A stretch of 64,000 nucleotides of DNA from Avena insularis (GCA_023614405.1 CM042685.1:92184684-92248683); one strand, 5' to 3'; positions 22,823-34,921 are shown, counted from the first letter of the stretch. Numbers and translations are program-made. The notes: generated from the letters alone by a model not told the origin.

Positions 22823-22868
22823 GCAGGAATCGCTAAAACTTGCATAGGGACGATCTGAGGGTGTTATA

Positions 22869-23722
22869 GAGTGCTATCAGAGCTCAACAGTTGCGATACC
22901 CCACTAGTCCAGCCTATAGGAGTACCTAGCTAACGGACAATCTAGAGTGTCAAAACTATTTTGGAAATTTGGTTGGATAGATCTGATTAGTTCTTCTTTT
23001 ACTCCTTACCCCTCTGATATTCTTCTCTTACCTCGGCGTATTTTTAATCTGCTCTCTTATCTTTTCTTCGAGTCCAGGAATTCTCATGGATGGCTTTCCG
23101 TCGTACCTTCAAGGTTTCAGTTCCATCCTCTTGTAACGGTGCTTCGACATCTGGTCTTCATGCTATCTGAGGAATTTCCTCTATTGTACCTTGCAGTGGA
23201 CCGAAAATTCACTAAAATTTTTATTTGTATTTTCCGGTGTTTTCCGACACAACGACATCATCTACATTAGATCTGGTGAGAACCTGCACCGCTCCTTTTT
23301 TCCGAATATCGCTTGTCGACATCTCTAGTCCGAATTCCGAGAGTTGGTTGCATAATTCTCCTATTCATGTGTAGAGTAATGCTTTGGGTGCGCGATGGAC
23401 TGATCACCATCTGACTACTCTTATCATTCACTCTTGTACATTGAATCAGTGGATCAAGCAATTTTACTCCTTCCATAGAAGTAAACGGTGGCCTTACTTT
23501 TCGTGACCTTTGCCTTCATCCCTTGTTTCTAGAGTGTTCGCTCGACGAACGTGAGCAACGACCCCTTGTTGGTGGTGTCGCCGATTTCAAGGCTGAGCAA
23601 GGAACCTTTGTTAGTGGTGTCGCGAGGATCTACACGAAGTGAGCAGATTCAGACCGTCGACCTTCTTCCCCGTACTATGAGGCGGATTTCGAGGGCGAGA
23701 TCCATTGTTAGTGGTGTCGAAT
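22869..23722 (+). other. Internal remnant of element C (854 bp, no gag or pol)
   Basis: It starts with the PBS and ends directly at the 3' LTR. A short 26-codon frame begins near 23090 (MAFRRTFKVSVPSS) but ends at once. The final 160 bp carry three copies of ttgttagtggtgtcg (23566-23580 with one mismatch, 23608-23622, 23705-23719) within longer imperfect units. The segment tttcgagggcgag just before the last copy resembles the end of chromovirus pol-3' UTR regions. No canonical purine-rich PPT is visible before 23723. Confidence 0.6.
22872..22883 (+). promoter_or_regulatory. Primer-binding site of element C (tRNA-Met type)
   Basis: tgctatcagagc, three bases after the LTR end gggtgttata, differs by one base from the standard plant tRNA-iMet PBS TGGTATCAGAGC. 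It fixes the plus-strand orientation of element C. Confidence 0.8.
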
Positions 23723-23928
23723 TGTAGCACCCCGGGTAAAAGCACTACTATAAAATCACTATTGTTTGTACTCGTGCACCGTCATGACATCATCATGCAT
23801 ACCTTTGCCTAAAAACAATTCGCTAAAACCCTATCTTTGTTTTGACATTACCCTCTCTCTTTATTTCAAAATAGAAAGCCCGAGCTTGTCCGGAATATGT
23901 TGTTTGTCTCAAAACCTATTTGGAAAAT

Positions 23929-25362
23929 TGATGACTGCAAGTGCACAGATCGTTTGTAGCTAGTTTCGAAATAAATGTATGGATCCCATAGGGAGCAGGA
24001 GTCTGAAGTCTAATAGCTCTTGAAGTAAATACTAAAATAGAAATGCTAGAATAAAGTTCTAAGTAACAAGATAAAATGCGTAAAACAAAGAGATTTGAGT
24101 GTTGTGTAAAAAGGTGTTTTGGGGTTTTTGGTACAAGATAACAATAAGTAAAGTAAAATAAAGTGAATACAAAAAATAATTATTGCGTATATAAAAGAGA
24201 TTTGAAACTGCAATGGGGAAAATGATTCTCAGGGAGTAGCAGATAAACTGCTAGCATTTACAAAGGGTCTAAGATAAAGATTATTATCATGAACATTCTC
24301 GACTATGTATGTGTGGGAGGAACTCCGTGTTTGAAAAAATAGGCAACAACCACTGCTCACATCATCCTCATAACCACAACAGACAGCAATCAACATCAAT
24401 TGAATTACCGCGCTATTAAGGGACTTGATCCCGTAGGACGTATTCCATGGCATGGATAGTGTTTTGTGAGTTTCCTCGATTCCCAAGTTGGTACGTAAGG
24501 AGTGCCAACAGCTTTATAGTCACTGTAAGTGCTAACACACCTCCGTCTACCAACAAGTAGTTTCCTCCATCAAGTCCCCACAAGAGGCAAATATTGAGAG
24601 GTCGACTTCTCTCAACATCAAGATGAAGACAATCTAACACATGGTCATAGCGATGAATATCATAATAAACTCTATCTTATTTAAATATCATGCTAGGGTT
24701 TCTCCATCTCCCCAAGAACTAATGATCTACTCGGATATGGAGGCAATCAACATCATGGCAAAGACAATGGAATCTATCATAGATGAATAGTACTTGTATA
24801 AATCCACAACGAGTACGGAAATTACAACAAGATCGAGACAAGATATAGATGGGATGGATGGAGATGGTGGTGATGCAGCGGTTGATGATGAAGATCGATG
24901 CCTCCTTAGCCTCCTGGATATGTGTAGGGCGAAGATAGATCCCCGGTGGATGATTTCCCCCTCCAAATGCCTTCCAGAGGTGAGGTTTCGGCGATTTCTA
25001 GGTGTTCTGTATGTCGTCTCTATGATACAGTTGCACTGGGTGAAACTATTCGGCGCCAACCATACGGCAAGAACTATACAGCCGAAAAAGTTCCTCCCTC
25101 TGTATAGTTGGTCGTTAAACCTACTGTGTCCTCCAATTGCTTCGGGTTTTCTTCTGGTGTTATTGATATTTCCCAAATAAGTGATTTACGTTTTTTTACT
25201 CCTTTTCACTCCAATACAACTGGTCCAAGAATTGTGTCCATCATATCTTGATCCTGGTGAAAATAGACATAAAAGATGCGCGCGAACACCGTAAAATACT
25301 AAGATCCTACAACTACAATGAAAAATAATAATATAAAACATGATGCAAATATGCACTCATCA
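23929..25362 (-). repeat. 3' LTR of element A (1434 bp)
   Basis: Starts tgatgactgcaagtgc and ends atatgcactcatca (plus strand). The next bases, read on the minus strand as gattggggaagt, form the PPT. The LTR contains one copy of the ACCAACTATACGG/CCGTATAGTTGGT hairpin motif at about 25056-25121. Confidence 0.88.
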
Positions 25363-25375
25363 ACTTCCCCAATCT
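25363..25375 (-). promoter_or_regulatory. Polypurine tract of element A
   Basis: Read on the minus strand, gattggggaagt abuts the 3' LTR start TGATGAG. The purine run and its position are as expected for plus-strand priming. Confidence 0.65.
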
Positions 25376-26402
25376 TAGACTCTTGCTCGTCCTGAGCAAG
25401 TTTAGCTTAATAGATGTGATCCTCATATTCATGAAGCTGAGCCAATAAAATAAATGAGGCAGTTGCATCATGTGTTTATCATATACGATACATAGGAATA
25501 AGTTCATGAATGGTACCTTACTCAAACCATCTGAATAGTATTAGCAGACTTCCACACCTTATCATTTATTAGTTCACAAAAGACCACTCTCAACATGACA
25601 TAAAAGTATTTGGTTTGACCGAATGAGTTAGCGAGGTAGTCCCAAGTGTTTTAGGATTATCATATTCACATGGGATTCAAAATCTCAAACGTTTCTTCGT
25701 CTTACTACAATATAGTGGCATATGCCTATTTGCTCTTTGCACATTCTCTCTTTTCTTCTTTCTTTTTATATATATATGCTCACACTTTTGTTTAAGTGTT
25801 GTGCAAAGGAGCTAGCCATACATTCCACTTCATGTAGGAATTCAAAGTTTAACGATCTCAATTACCAAATTCCAATTGTATATGAAGCATCTTTTATAGC
25901 TTGAATATTCTACCTCGTATTGTTCTCACTCTAATTTGATAGCACTTTTTAATTTTCCTTTGTTCAAGGTTTCTTTTTCAACTCTAATTCATTAGATAAT
26001 TTTTTCCTTTGTAAATCAAACCATGAACTTACAACATATTGACCGAATTATCTTTGTATGTTCCATTAATACCAATGGTGTGAAAGACTCCTATTGCTAT
26101 CATCAAGTGCAAGTAAAATTATACTCAAGCCATTCATATATCTAATAAGACAAACACAAACTCAATAATTCTTCATATATTATAATAAACTCGGAATTTC
26201 ATAAAAGGGGTCGACTATTCCTGAAGGAAATTCTAATGATGCAAACTTAATTTCCGAATTCGAACTTATGCAAAACTAGAATAGTAATAAAAACTTATAT
26301 GATAGATTACAAGGTCTTAAAGATCTCCCCAAGCTTGGAATCAAGCCAGTCGGGATAAAATAATCCCTCACGCTTATTTGATACCATGATTTTTGTAGAT
26401 CA
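25376..26402. other. 3' untranslated region of element A
   Basis: AT-rich, with no domain recognised. It lies between the 3' PPT/LTR and the coiled-coil ORF remnant. Scattered short frames on both strands are not supported as genes. Confidence 0.5.
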
Positions 26403-27035
26403 CTATGGAGCCATGACACGTGGTATCTTCTCTTCACGGGCCAGCCTGAGATGGAGGGATTGATTGACAGTCTCTAGTTCTTTAATACGCAGCTTGTAGA
26501 AAAGATTATTCTGCTCCAGCATTTTAACTTGTTCTTTAATGAGCTCATTGTTACTTTGGAGGGTTTGTATTGCCATAAGACTCATACAAAAACCTGCTTC
26601 GGTGGTCTTCTTGATATCTTCATCAAGTTTATCAATGTAAAATCATAGCCACCAAAGATGCTTGGGTGTCCCTGGCACCAACTTATCCATCTCTGCGATC
26701 TTCAACTCGAGAGCTTTCAACTCCCTCTTCCGGTGTCCATGGTCAGCATCGAGAAACTCCATAGGGTCGACCTTGAGCTCCTTGTCCTCCTTGCTATTGC
26801 TCCCAACCTCCATAGGAACTTATATCCTTGGCCTCCTAGCCCTCACCTCACGTAATAACAAGGGGTAGATCGGTTCCTGGTGATTATGATTAGAGAGAAA
26901 ACAATGGCAGTATATAAGAGGGGTCAGAGGTTGGTAGAACTCACGAGAAACACCAAATTCACGCCAATAAAAGAATCTTAATGGAATTGGAAAAGAAATC
27001 ACGATTTTGGTGGAGTCCTTCTGCGTAACGACCAA
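26403..27035 (-). pseudogene. Coiled-coil ORF remnant downstream of pol (element A)
   Basis: Minus-strand frames read 'YPLLLREVRARRPRI' at the 5' side, then, in the same region, Lys/Glu-rich sequence near 26660-26800, then from 26585 MSLMAIQTLQSNNELIKEQ, LEQNNLFYKLRIKELETVNQ and 'SLHLRLAREEKI'. The heptad-like Leu/Asn/Glu pattern predicts a coiled coil. The position between pol and the 3' LTR is where Athila elements often carry an extra (env-position) ORF. I see no signal peptide or membrane segment, so no envelope function is claimed. Confidence 0.4.
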
Positions 27036-27365
27036 CTATACGGTCAGGGCCCGTATAGCTCCAGCCGTATAGTTGGTTCCGGGGAGATATTTCCAAATAT
27101 CTCGAGTCTAGGTCGATTTAATTACCGACTTGGAACCGACAAAACAGTTTTTTTATGAATAAAAATGGAAAAAGGGTCGAACCATCCAGAAGGTTTAACG
27201 ACCAACTATACGACGAGAGGTTTTTCCTCCGGCCGTATAGTTTGGCCTATAGTTTCCAGAGGCCAAAAAATATTTCGAGAAGGGGATACAGCACCTTTAA
27301 CGACTAACTATACGGTGGGAGATTTTTCTCCGGCTGTATAGTTGCACCCGTATAGTTAGTGAAAC
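27026..27365. repeat. Three hairpin-forming modules (AACGACCAACTATACGG...CCGTATAGTTGG)
   Basis: Each module pairs a left arm such as taacgaccaactatacgg (27026-27043), tttaacgaccaactatacg (27194-27212) or tttaacgactaactatacgg (27296-27315) with a right arm such as gccgtatagttggtt (27064-27078), ccgtatagtttgg (27233-27245) or ccgtatagttagt (27348-27360). The same sequence occurs in inverted orientation in both LTRs (about 25056-25121 and 41203-41268, each ending gtatagttggtcgttaa). Structural potential is direct from the sequence; the role is unknown. Confidence 0.7.
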
Positions 27366-27552
27366 CCCTAAAAAACTTCAGAAAAACAAGAGGAATTCAA
27401 AGGTAATAATTTCAGTAGTAAAAACTGTGAAGACAAGTCACTTACTAGAGAAAGAAAACTTACCTTCCACTTACCGTTTATTTAGTTGGGAGTGACAAGA
27501 TCCTTCAAACACAAGAACTTCTTCTCTTTTGGAGGAATTGACCTTAGTTCAT
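27366..27552. other. Junction region where integrase is expected but not seen (element A)
   Basis: Directly downstream (minus strand) of RNase H one would expect the HHCC zinc site and the D-D-E integrase core. None is readable here or further down to 25363, so integrase was probably deleted. Confidence 0.45.
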
Positions 27553-28980
27553 CTAATAATTCTCGAAGACAAAAATCACCAGGACTAAAGTTCCTCTCAA
27601 TAAAAAATTGGTGTCTTGCTGGGAAAATATGGACACTGCTTCCAACATCTTTATTTCTTGCCTCTGCATAATCTGCAACTCAAATTCTTGAAGTAAAAGG
27701 ATCCAACGAATCAGTCTTGGCTTATGATTTTTCCTATCAAGTAGTTGCTTTAAGCCATCACAATCCTTATGAACTCTTACTTTTGCACCAACTATATAAG
27801 AACGAAATTTATCGCAAGAGAAAAATACAGCAAAGAGTTCTCTTTCTTCCTTAGGATAATTATTTTGAGCATTATTGAGAGTTCTACTAGCATGATGTAT
27901 AATATTAAATCTGCGACCTATGTGTTGTCCTAGAGTTACTCCTACAACATCATCACTATCTTCACATATTAAGTCATATCCCAAATAGGTGGTTTAATAA
28001 TAGGAGCATGAGATAAATCATATTTAAGTTTATCAAAGGCAATAAGGCATTTATCATCAAAATTAAATCTTACTCCCTTTTGCAACAAATTAGTTAAAGG
28101 TTTGGAATTTCCAGAGAAATTTCTATTGAACCTTCTATAAAAACCCACATGACCAAGGAAACTTCTTATACCTTTTATATCCCTAGGTTGTGGCATTCTC
28201 TCTATCACTTCAACCTTAGCTCTATCTACTTCAATACCCTTACATGATAGCTTATGTCCAAGGACTATACCTTTTTTACCATAAAATGGCACTTCTCCTA
28301 GTTTAGAACAAGATTGGTTTCTTCGCAACATTGCACAACTCTTTTGAGATTATCCAAGCAACTAGTAAATGAAATTCCATTGATAGAAAAGTCATCCATA
28401 AATACTTCCATTATTAGTTCTATAAAATCCGCAAAAATAGCAGTCATGCATATTTGAAAAGTAGCTGAAGCATTACATAAAACAAAGGCATGCGTCGGTA
28501 AGCATGTAAACCATAAGGATTAATAAAAGTTGTTTTAAGTTGGTCATCAAGATGAACAACTATTTGGGAAAAACCAGAGTATCCGTCCAAGTAACAAAAA
28601 TGAGTGTGGTTTGCTAACCTCTCTAAAGTTTAATCTATGAATGGTAAAGGATAGTGATCTTTCCTAGTTTCTTTATTTAATTTCCTGAAATCTATTCACA
28701 TCCTTTGTCCAACGATAACTCTAGTAGGTATCAATTCATTGTTTTCATTAGGAACAATAGTAAAACCACCCTTCTTAGGAACACAATGAACAGGACTTAC
28801 CCATTCACTCTCTTTTACAAGATAGATTGTACCTGCATCCAGTAGGCGTACTATTTATTTTCTTACCACTTCCTTCATTTCAGGCTTCAGCCTTCTATTA
28901 AATTCTGCAACTGGTTTTGCACCTTCCTCCATGAATATTCGATGGATGGTTATCATGGGACTAATTCCCTTCAAATCATC
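27553..28980 (-). pseudogene. Reverse transcriptase-RNase H of element A (broken)
   Basis: Reading down the minus strand: fragments of the RT fingers/palm (YLDGYSGFSQI around 28570-28610; a MDDFS catalytic motif at about 28390-28408), then an open stretch 28331-27969 with GIVLGHKLSCKGIEVDRAKVE, FLGHVGFYRRF and SKPLTNLL. A second frame (27984-27553) carries RNase H motifs (HHASRTLNNAQNNYPKEERE, FAVFFSCDKFRSYIVGAKV, LIRWILLLQEFELQI). The order and motifs are standard Ty3/gypsy of the Athila type. Several stops and frameshifts make it inactive. Confidence 0.85.
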
Positions 28981-28986
28981 CATTGA

Positions 28987-29500
28987 TTACCAAAAGGCCT
29001 TGCGATGCTCCTTTAGTAGTTTCATGAGTTCTTCTTCTTCATCCCCTGAAAGTTTAGCAATAATAACAGGAAACTTATTAGTATTGTCCAAAAATCTATA
29101 TTTAAGATTATCTGGTAAAGTTTTTAATTCTGGGAGTGGTAATTCTTCATCCCCTCTCTTTTGTAGTTCTTCAAAAGCCTCATCAGTTGGAGGTCCTAAA
29201 ATGGGAAGCGAATCGAATTCACTTTCTAATTCTTCCAGGGACCTGTCCACCATAATTATGTCTTCACAATTTGAGTCTTCATTTGTTTATTCTTCTTGAT
29301 TACTAAAGAATAGAGCTGCCATCTCCTCAATATTTTTTCTTTCTCTTGTTCCTGTATTTGTAGAGGTTTGTCTTTAAATTTGGAAAAGTGGAATTCCTTT
29401 TATGCTTTCCCAAGCTTAAGAGACACAATCTCCTTTTTAAAATCAACTGTGGTACCTACATCGCTCAAAAAATTTCTTCCAAATATAATTGGGCAAAGAG
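28987..29500 (-). pseudogene. Pol linker between protease and RT (element A)
   Basis: The open stretch 29253-28987 encodes MVDRSLEELESEFDSLPIL, 'PELKTLPDNLKYRFLDNTN' and KFPVIIAKLSGDEEEELMKL, ending LKEHRKAFW. This is the diagnostic pre-RT linker of Athila-lineage polyproteins. Frames upstream are interrupted. The final Trp leads into the degenerate RT. Confidence 0.8.
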
Positions 29501-29667
29501 TCAGCTAGCATATCAACAACTACAAAATCGATAGGAACATTTTTATTGCCAATTGTGCCAGTTGCATCTTCAACTACTCCCATTGGAATTCTAAGATTTT
29601 TATTGGCTAACATGATTGTCATATCAGTATTTTCTATTGTAGCCGGTGCTATCTCTTCTTTTATTTC

Positions 29668-30950
29668 TTAATAAAAATCATAAGATATAACATTAACTGC
29701 GGTGCCAAGATCACATAAACCATAATGCGAGGTTTCTTTAAATATGCAGGGAATAATAGGCTTACCCACATCTTTTACCTTAGTTTTACCTTCAACCAAT
29801 ATGGAAGTCTCTTCATCAAGTTCAACTATGTTGCAATGTGCATACATAGCCATAATTGCTTCCTTGGTTACCTCTTCATCTTTGGTCTCATCTAGATGTT
29901 CTTCAACTTCTGGCACACTTTCCTCTTCCTTGTTCTCCTGTACTGCTTTGACCTCTTCATATTCCAAAATATGCTTCTTTGTAGTGTTAGGAAAAGGTAT
30001 CTCATATATTGGTTCTAGGGAGGCCAGTGTTGCTTTAACTTCTTTTTTCAACTCAGATTCGGGTGGTGGATCATACTTGATCAAACCCTCCTTTGGAGCT
30101 TTGATATGTTCTGTAAAAGCTTTAACAACTTGCAACACAAGATCCGAATCTAAGTAAAGTTCTTTAGATAATTCATTAACACGACCCTTCTTATTATAGT
30201 CATGAATACAATCATAATCTATTTCTGTGCCTCCTTCGCTTCCTAGACCAAAATTACATGAAACTCTATGATTGCGAATTCTATTAAGTAAAGCCCAAGC
30301 TTTAGTTATGGGTAGATTCATAAAAGCTCCTCTCGTGCAAGAGTCTAGTTCAATTTTATTAGGTTCAATTAAACCACCATAAAAATGCAATAAATACCAT
30401 TCAGGTAAATCATGATGAGGACATTGACTAAGTAAATATTTAAATCTTATATATGCTCTTACCAGTCCTTCATTAGGACGGTTCCTCCAAGTCATTATAA
30501 GACGCCCGATTCCAAAAGATTTTGATAATGGATAATATTTGGATAGAAATTCACAAGCTAAATTATCCCAGGTAGTTGTGGCTTCTGGGGGTAAAGATCT
30601 ATACCATAAGAGAGCTGTGCTAGTCAAAGTCTGAATAAAAAGTTTAACACTTAACTCATTAGCAGTATACCTCGGTAATTGGAAAGTGCCACATATATCT
30701 TTAAAGCATGCAATATGCTCATATGGATCAGGATCTTCTTCATCTCTAGTAAATTGCTTCTTGTGTAGAATACCAAGTAGTAGAGGATTTATTTCAAACC
30801 CCCTTGTCTTCTCGTCGAAGTTGTCTCTTTTATTAATATCATAGGGCTTTCCAATGTGGCTGAGTTGTTAGCACTAGTCAAACGCTCAAACTCCATCATG
30901 TTGGTGGAAACCTGTAACTCAAAACAAAAGTTAGCAAGACTAAAATAAAT
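29668..30950 (-). pseudogene. gag and start of protease of element A
   Basis: A 319-codon open stretch (30627-29668) encodes LLWYRSLPPEATTTWDNLAC, FLSKYYPLSKSFGIGRLIM, RPNEGLVRAYIRFKYLLSQC and 'PHHDLPEWYLLHFYGGL', a typical Athila gag. A Glu/Lys-rich segment follows, then the protease start CDLGTAVNVISYDFY, where the D(S/T)GA-type motif reads DLGT. Upstream of 30627 the N-terminal part is present in broken frames. Part of this region (30087 onward) is duplicated at 31632-32556. Confidence 0.85.
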
Positions 30951-31631
30951 AAGCAAAAACTATAAGACCTACAACACTTAGCTCCCTGGCAATGGCGCCA
31001 GAAAATAGCTTGATAACTGCAAGTGCACATATCGTTTGTAGCTAGTTTCAAAATAAAGATATCGATCCCATAGGGAGCAGGAGTCTGAAGTCTAATAGCT
31101 CTTGAAGTAAATACTAAAATAGAAATGCTAGAATAAATTTCTAAGTAACAAGATAAAATGCGAGTGTTGTGTAAAAAGGTGTTTTTGGGTTTTTGGTATA
31201 GGAGAACAATAAGTAAAATAAAACAAAGTGAATACAGAAAATAAGTATCATGTATTAAAAGAGATTTGAAACTGCAATGGGGAAATCATTCTTAGGGAGT
31301 AGCGGATACATTGCTAGCATTTACAAAGGGTCTTAGGTAAAGGTTATTATCATGAACATTCTCAACTATGTATGTGCAGGAGGAACTCCATATTTGGACA
31401 AATAGGCAGCAACCACTTCTCACATTATCCTCACAACCACATCAGACAACAATCAACATCAATTGAATTATCGCGCTATTAAGGGACTTGATCCCGCAGG
31501 ACGTATCCCATGGCATGAATAGTGTTTTGTGAGTTTCCTCGATTCCTAAGTTGATACGTATGGAGTGCCAACAACTTTATAGTCTTTGTAAGTGCTAACA
31601 CACCTCCGTCTACCAACAAGTAGTTCCGGAA
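30087..31631 (-). repeat. Tandem unit 1 inside element A (gag part, leader, partial LTR)
   Basis: Direct repeat of 31632-33177 with an offset of about 1546 bp. It contains the 5' part of gag, the PBS and leader, and the first roughly 615 bp (plus-strand left side) of an LTR. It breaks off in the LTR at tagttcc followed by ggaa, then cctcctttgg of gag. Confidence 0.8.
30983..31000 (-). promoter_or_regulatory. Primer-binding site of element A (tRNA-Asp type)
   Basis: TGGCGCCATTGCCAGGGA on the minus strand, complementary (two mismatches) to the 3' end of plant tRNA-Asp, ten bases from the partial LTR end at 31011. The duplicate copy near 32527-32546 is more mutated. Confidence 0.75.
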
Positions 31632-33177
31632 CCTCCTTTGGAGCTTTGATATGTTATGTAAAAGCTTTAGCAACTTGCAACACAAGATTTGAATCTAAGT
31701 AAAGTATTTTAGATAATTCATTAACATGGCCCTCCTTATTATAGTCATGAATACAATCATAATCTATTTCTGTGCCTCCTTCACTTCCTAGACCAAAATT
31801 CCATGAAACTCTATGATAGCTAATTCTATTAAGTAAAGCCCAAGCTTTAGTTATGGATAGATTCGTAAAAGCTCCTCTCGCGTAAGAGTCTAGTTCAATT
31901 TTATTAGGTTTAATTAAACCACCATAAAAGATATGCAATAAATACCATTCAGGCAAATCATGATGAGGACATTGACTAAGTAAATCTTTAAATCGTATAT
32001 ATGCTCTTACTAGTCCTTCATTAGGATGGTTCCTCCAAGTCATTATAAGACGCCCGATTCCAAAAGATTTTAATAATGGATCATATTTGGATAGAAATTC
32101 ACAAGCTAAATTATCCTAGGTAGTAGTAGCTTCTGGGGTAAAGATCTATACCATGAGAGAGCTGTGCTAGTCAAAGTCCGACTAAAAAGTTTAACAATTA
32201 CCTCATTAGAGTATACCCCGGTAATTGCAAAGTGGCATATATATCTTTGAAGCATGCAATATGCTCATATGGATCAGGATCTTCTTCATCTCTAGTAAAT
32301 TGCTTCTTGTGTAGAATACCAAGTAGTAGAGGATTTATTTCAAAACTCCTTGTCTTCTCGTCCGAGTTGTCTCTTTTATTAATATCATAGGGCTTCCCAA
32401 AGTGGCTGAGTGGGTTAGCACTAGTCAAATTCTCAAACTCCATCATGTTGGTGGAGACCTGTAACTCAAAACAAAACTTAGCAAGACTAAAATAATAAGA
32501 AAAAACTAAAAGACCTACAACACTTAGCTCCCTGGCAACAACGCTATAAAATAGCTTGATGACTGCAAGTGCATAGATCATTTGTAGTTAGTTTTGAAAT
32601 AAATATATAGATCCCACAGGGAGCAAGAGTCTAAAGTCTAATAGCTCTTGAATTAAATACTAAAATAGAAATGCTAGATTAAAGTCCTAAATAACGATAT
32701 AAAATGCGAGTGTTGTGTAAAAAGTGTTTTGGGGGTTTTGGTATAAGAGAACAATAAGTAAAGTAAAACAAAGTGAATACAAAAAATAAGTATCGCGTAT
32801 GTAAAAGATATTTGAAACTGCAATGGGGAAAATCATTCTCAGGGAGTAGCGGGTACACTGCTAGCATTTACAAAGGGTCTAAGGTAAAGATTATTATCAT
32901 GAACATTCTCAACTATGTATGTGTGGAAGGAACTCCGTATTTGGACAAATAGGCAGCAACCACTGCTCACATCATCCTCATAACCACAACAGACAACAAT
33001 CAACATCAATTGAATTACCATGCTATTAAGGGACTTGATCCCGCAGGACGTATCCCATGGCATGGATAATGTTTTGTGAGGTTCCTCGATTCCCAAGTTG
33101 ATACGTAAGGAGTGCCAACAAATTTATAGTCACTATAAGTTCTAACACACCTCCTTCTACCAACAAGTAGTTCCCTC
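31632..33177 (-). repeat. Tandem unit 2 inside element A
   Basis: Second copy of the gag-leader-LTR block. It continues into the complete 5' LTR. Its gag copy has an open stretch 32043-31654 on the minus strand (MTWRNHPNEGLVRAYIRF). The junction bears the short homology cctcc, shared by the LTR (near 33174) and gag (near 30087). Confidence 0.8.
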
Positions 33178-33329
33178 CATCAAGTCCCCACAAGAGGCAA
33201 ATATTGAGAGGTCGACTTCTCCCAACTAACACATGGCCACAGCGATGAATATCATAATAAAATTTATCTTATTTCTAGCAGGAGAGAGCACCCACATGAT
33301 TTCCGAGGCATGAGGCTCCTCTGAGCCTG

Positions 33330-34825
33330 TTGGTTGGCCTCTGGCCATCGCTGGCTCCTCTCTGGCATTGGTGCTGCATGGATTCCTCGGGTGGGCGTTG
33401 GAAGATCACCTACTCTGGTGTAACCATAGGTGGTAAGTTCCTCGAGGGCTCGCTAGTTCTCTCGGCTGATTCTTGGTTGGTTCTTCTTAATACCAAAGGC
33501 TCTCCTCTTGAGGGCAGGTGTTTGGAAAATGGGGAGAAAATATTTATCGGATCTGTTCTGAGGTTCCCCTCTCACCTTTCTCATGTCAATGATCTTCTGG
33601 TTCCCTCCACTGGATTTCTTGGTAGATCTCCTACCATCTCTGGATCGGATGAAGATACTGTATTAAATGGCACGCTCTTTGCTCCTCTCTGCCCGTAGAT
33701 GATTTGGGCCAGTCAAAAGGGTTTTTGATGCTATTCTCTAGAGCTAAAAGGTTGGTTCTTCTCAATCACAATGAGGTGGTCATTGATGCTAGGTATTTGC
33801 TTCAAGATGAAAAAATTGCATCTGGCATGACTATTGATCAAAATGTTAAAAGAGTTTTAGTGGGGGCGCAAATCTTGACTAGCTCTGCTGGATTTGAAAA
33901 GCAGTCCAAGGCTGATGTGATCAAGCCCAAAGCTCTGGATTTCTCCAAAGATTTCTCCAATGATGTTGTCCTTGCTTTGATCATTCATCCTAAACCTGAT
34001 CTGACTATTAAGCACCATGCTCTGGATTTTTCTCAAGGGCAAGATTTTGAAAGGAACTTACTTACAAAGTTTGGGCATCAAGTCAACTTTCTTGGTGGTT
34101 TCAGAAGAAAAGCTTTTTTTCTTGTTTGTTCTTTTGGAAGAGCAAATTTTAAAATGGATATTCATACTGTGGGAATTTCCCTTCAAGATTGTTTTGGAGC
34201 CCTGCCATCAAAATTCCAAGTCAGATCTCTTAAAAATAGAACTTTTAGATTCTCGGTTGCTTCAAGGGCTGTGGGTTTTGAAATTTACAATATTTCAAAA
34301 TTTTCTTGTGCCTCTTTTGTCATGCATATTAATCTTTGGGGAAATGGAGGTACAAATTGGAATTTTTAAGAAAAGGAATATTACAAGGAATTGGATAAAG
34401 ACTAGAATTTTGTCATGTACAAAAGGAAAAGTATTAGTCCAAATAAATCTCTTTTGGTCAAACATGCTAAGAATGTTCCATCTGTTTTTCAGCGCCTTGA
34501 ATTTTCAGCTGCACCAACGGATCTTTCGCCCTGCATGGCTGGAAAAAATAAAGACGCCAATTATGTGCCTAATCAAAATCGGTCTTACATCGAGACTCTC
34601 GTTAATGGCGGACATAAATCAGTTGTAATGCCTGCTAGGACCATTGGACGCGCGAATCGCGCGACGTTTAAGTTGCCCGAACTGCTTCCATTTCTGAAAT
34701 TTCCGACCTTCCCAAAACGTGCTTGGCCCGATAATTCTTTTGTTGATTGGTTTAAGGCCCACTCTGCGGTGCCGAAACTACAACCTGCTGTATACAATTG
34801 CCTAAGAGACTTTGCCCTTTCTTAG
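33330..34825 (+). pseudogene. LINE first ORF1 segment (N-terminal module)
   Basis: Three open stretches (33330-33698, 33704-34369, 34415-34825) read as one broken frame series. The middle one contains RKAFFLVCSFGRANFKMDIH, ALPSKFQVRSLKNRTFRFSV and FEIYNISKFSCASFVMHINL. The third contains LPFLKFPTFPKRAWPDNSF and VYNCLRDFALS. I recognise this as the conserved first module of a grass LINE ORF1 product, but I cannot name a characterised domain. It is presumed RNA- or RNP-associated by position only. At least two frameshifts separate the pieces. Confidence 0.6.
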
Positions 34826-34921
34826 CAAAAAACAACTGCAGAGCACCCTGTCTCCTCAACTCCCCCGCCCGGAGAAACCCCAACTACTCCGCTTCGCTCG
34901 TTGCAGGCGGAGTCCTCGACA

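Noticed and set aside
24794..25180. Open frame MYKSTTSTEITTRSRQDIDG, repeated at 40933-41268
   Set aside because: It is LTR sequence of element A on the antisense strand. The two copies differ by frameshifts and carry no known domain.
26403..27035. Envelope-like gene in element A
   Set aside because: The position fits, but there is no signal peptide, transmembrane segment or conserved envelope motif, only a coiled coil.
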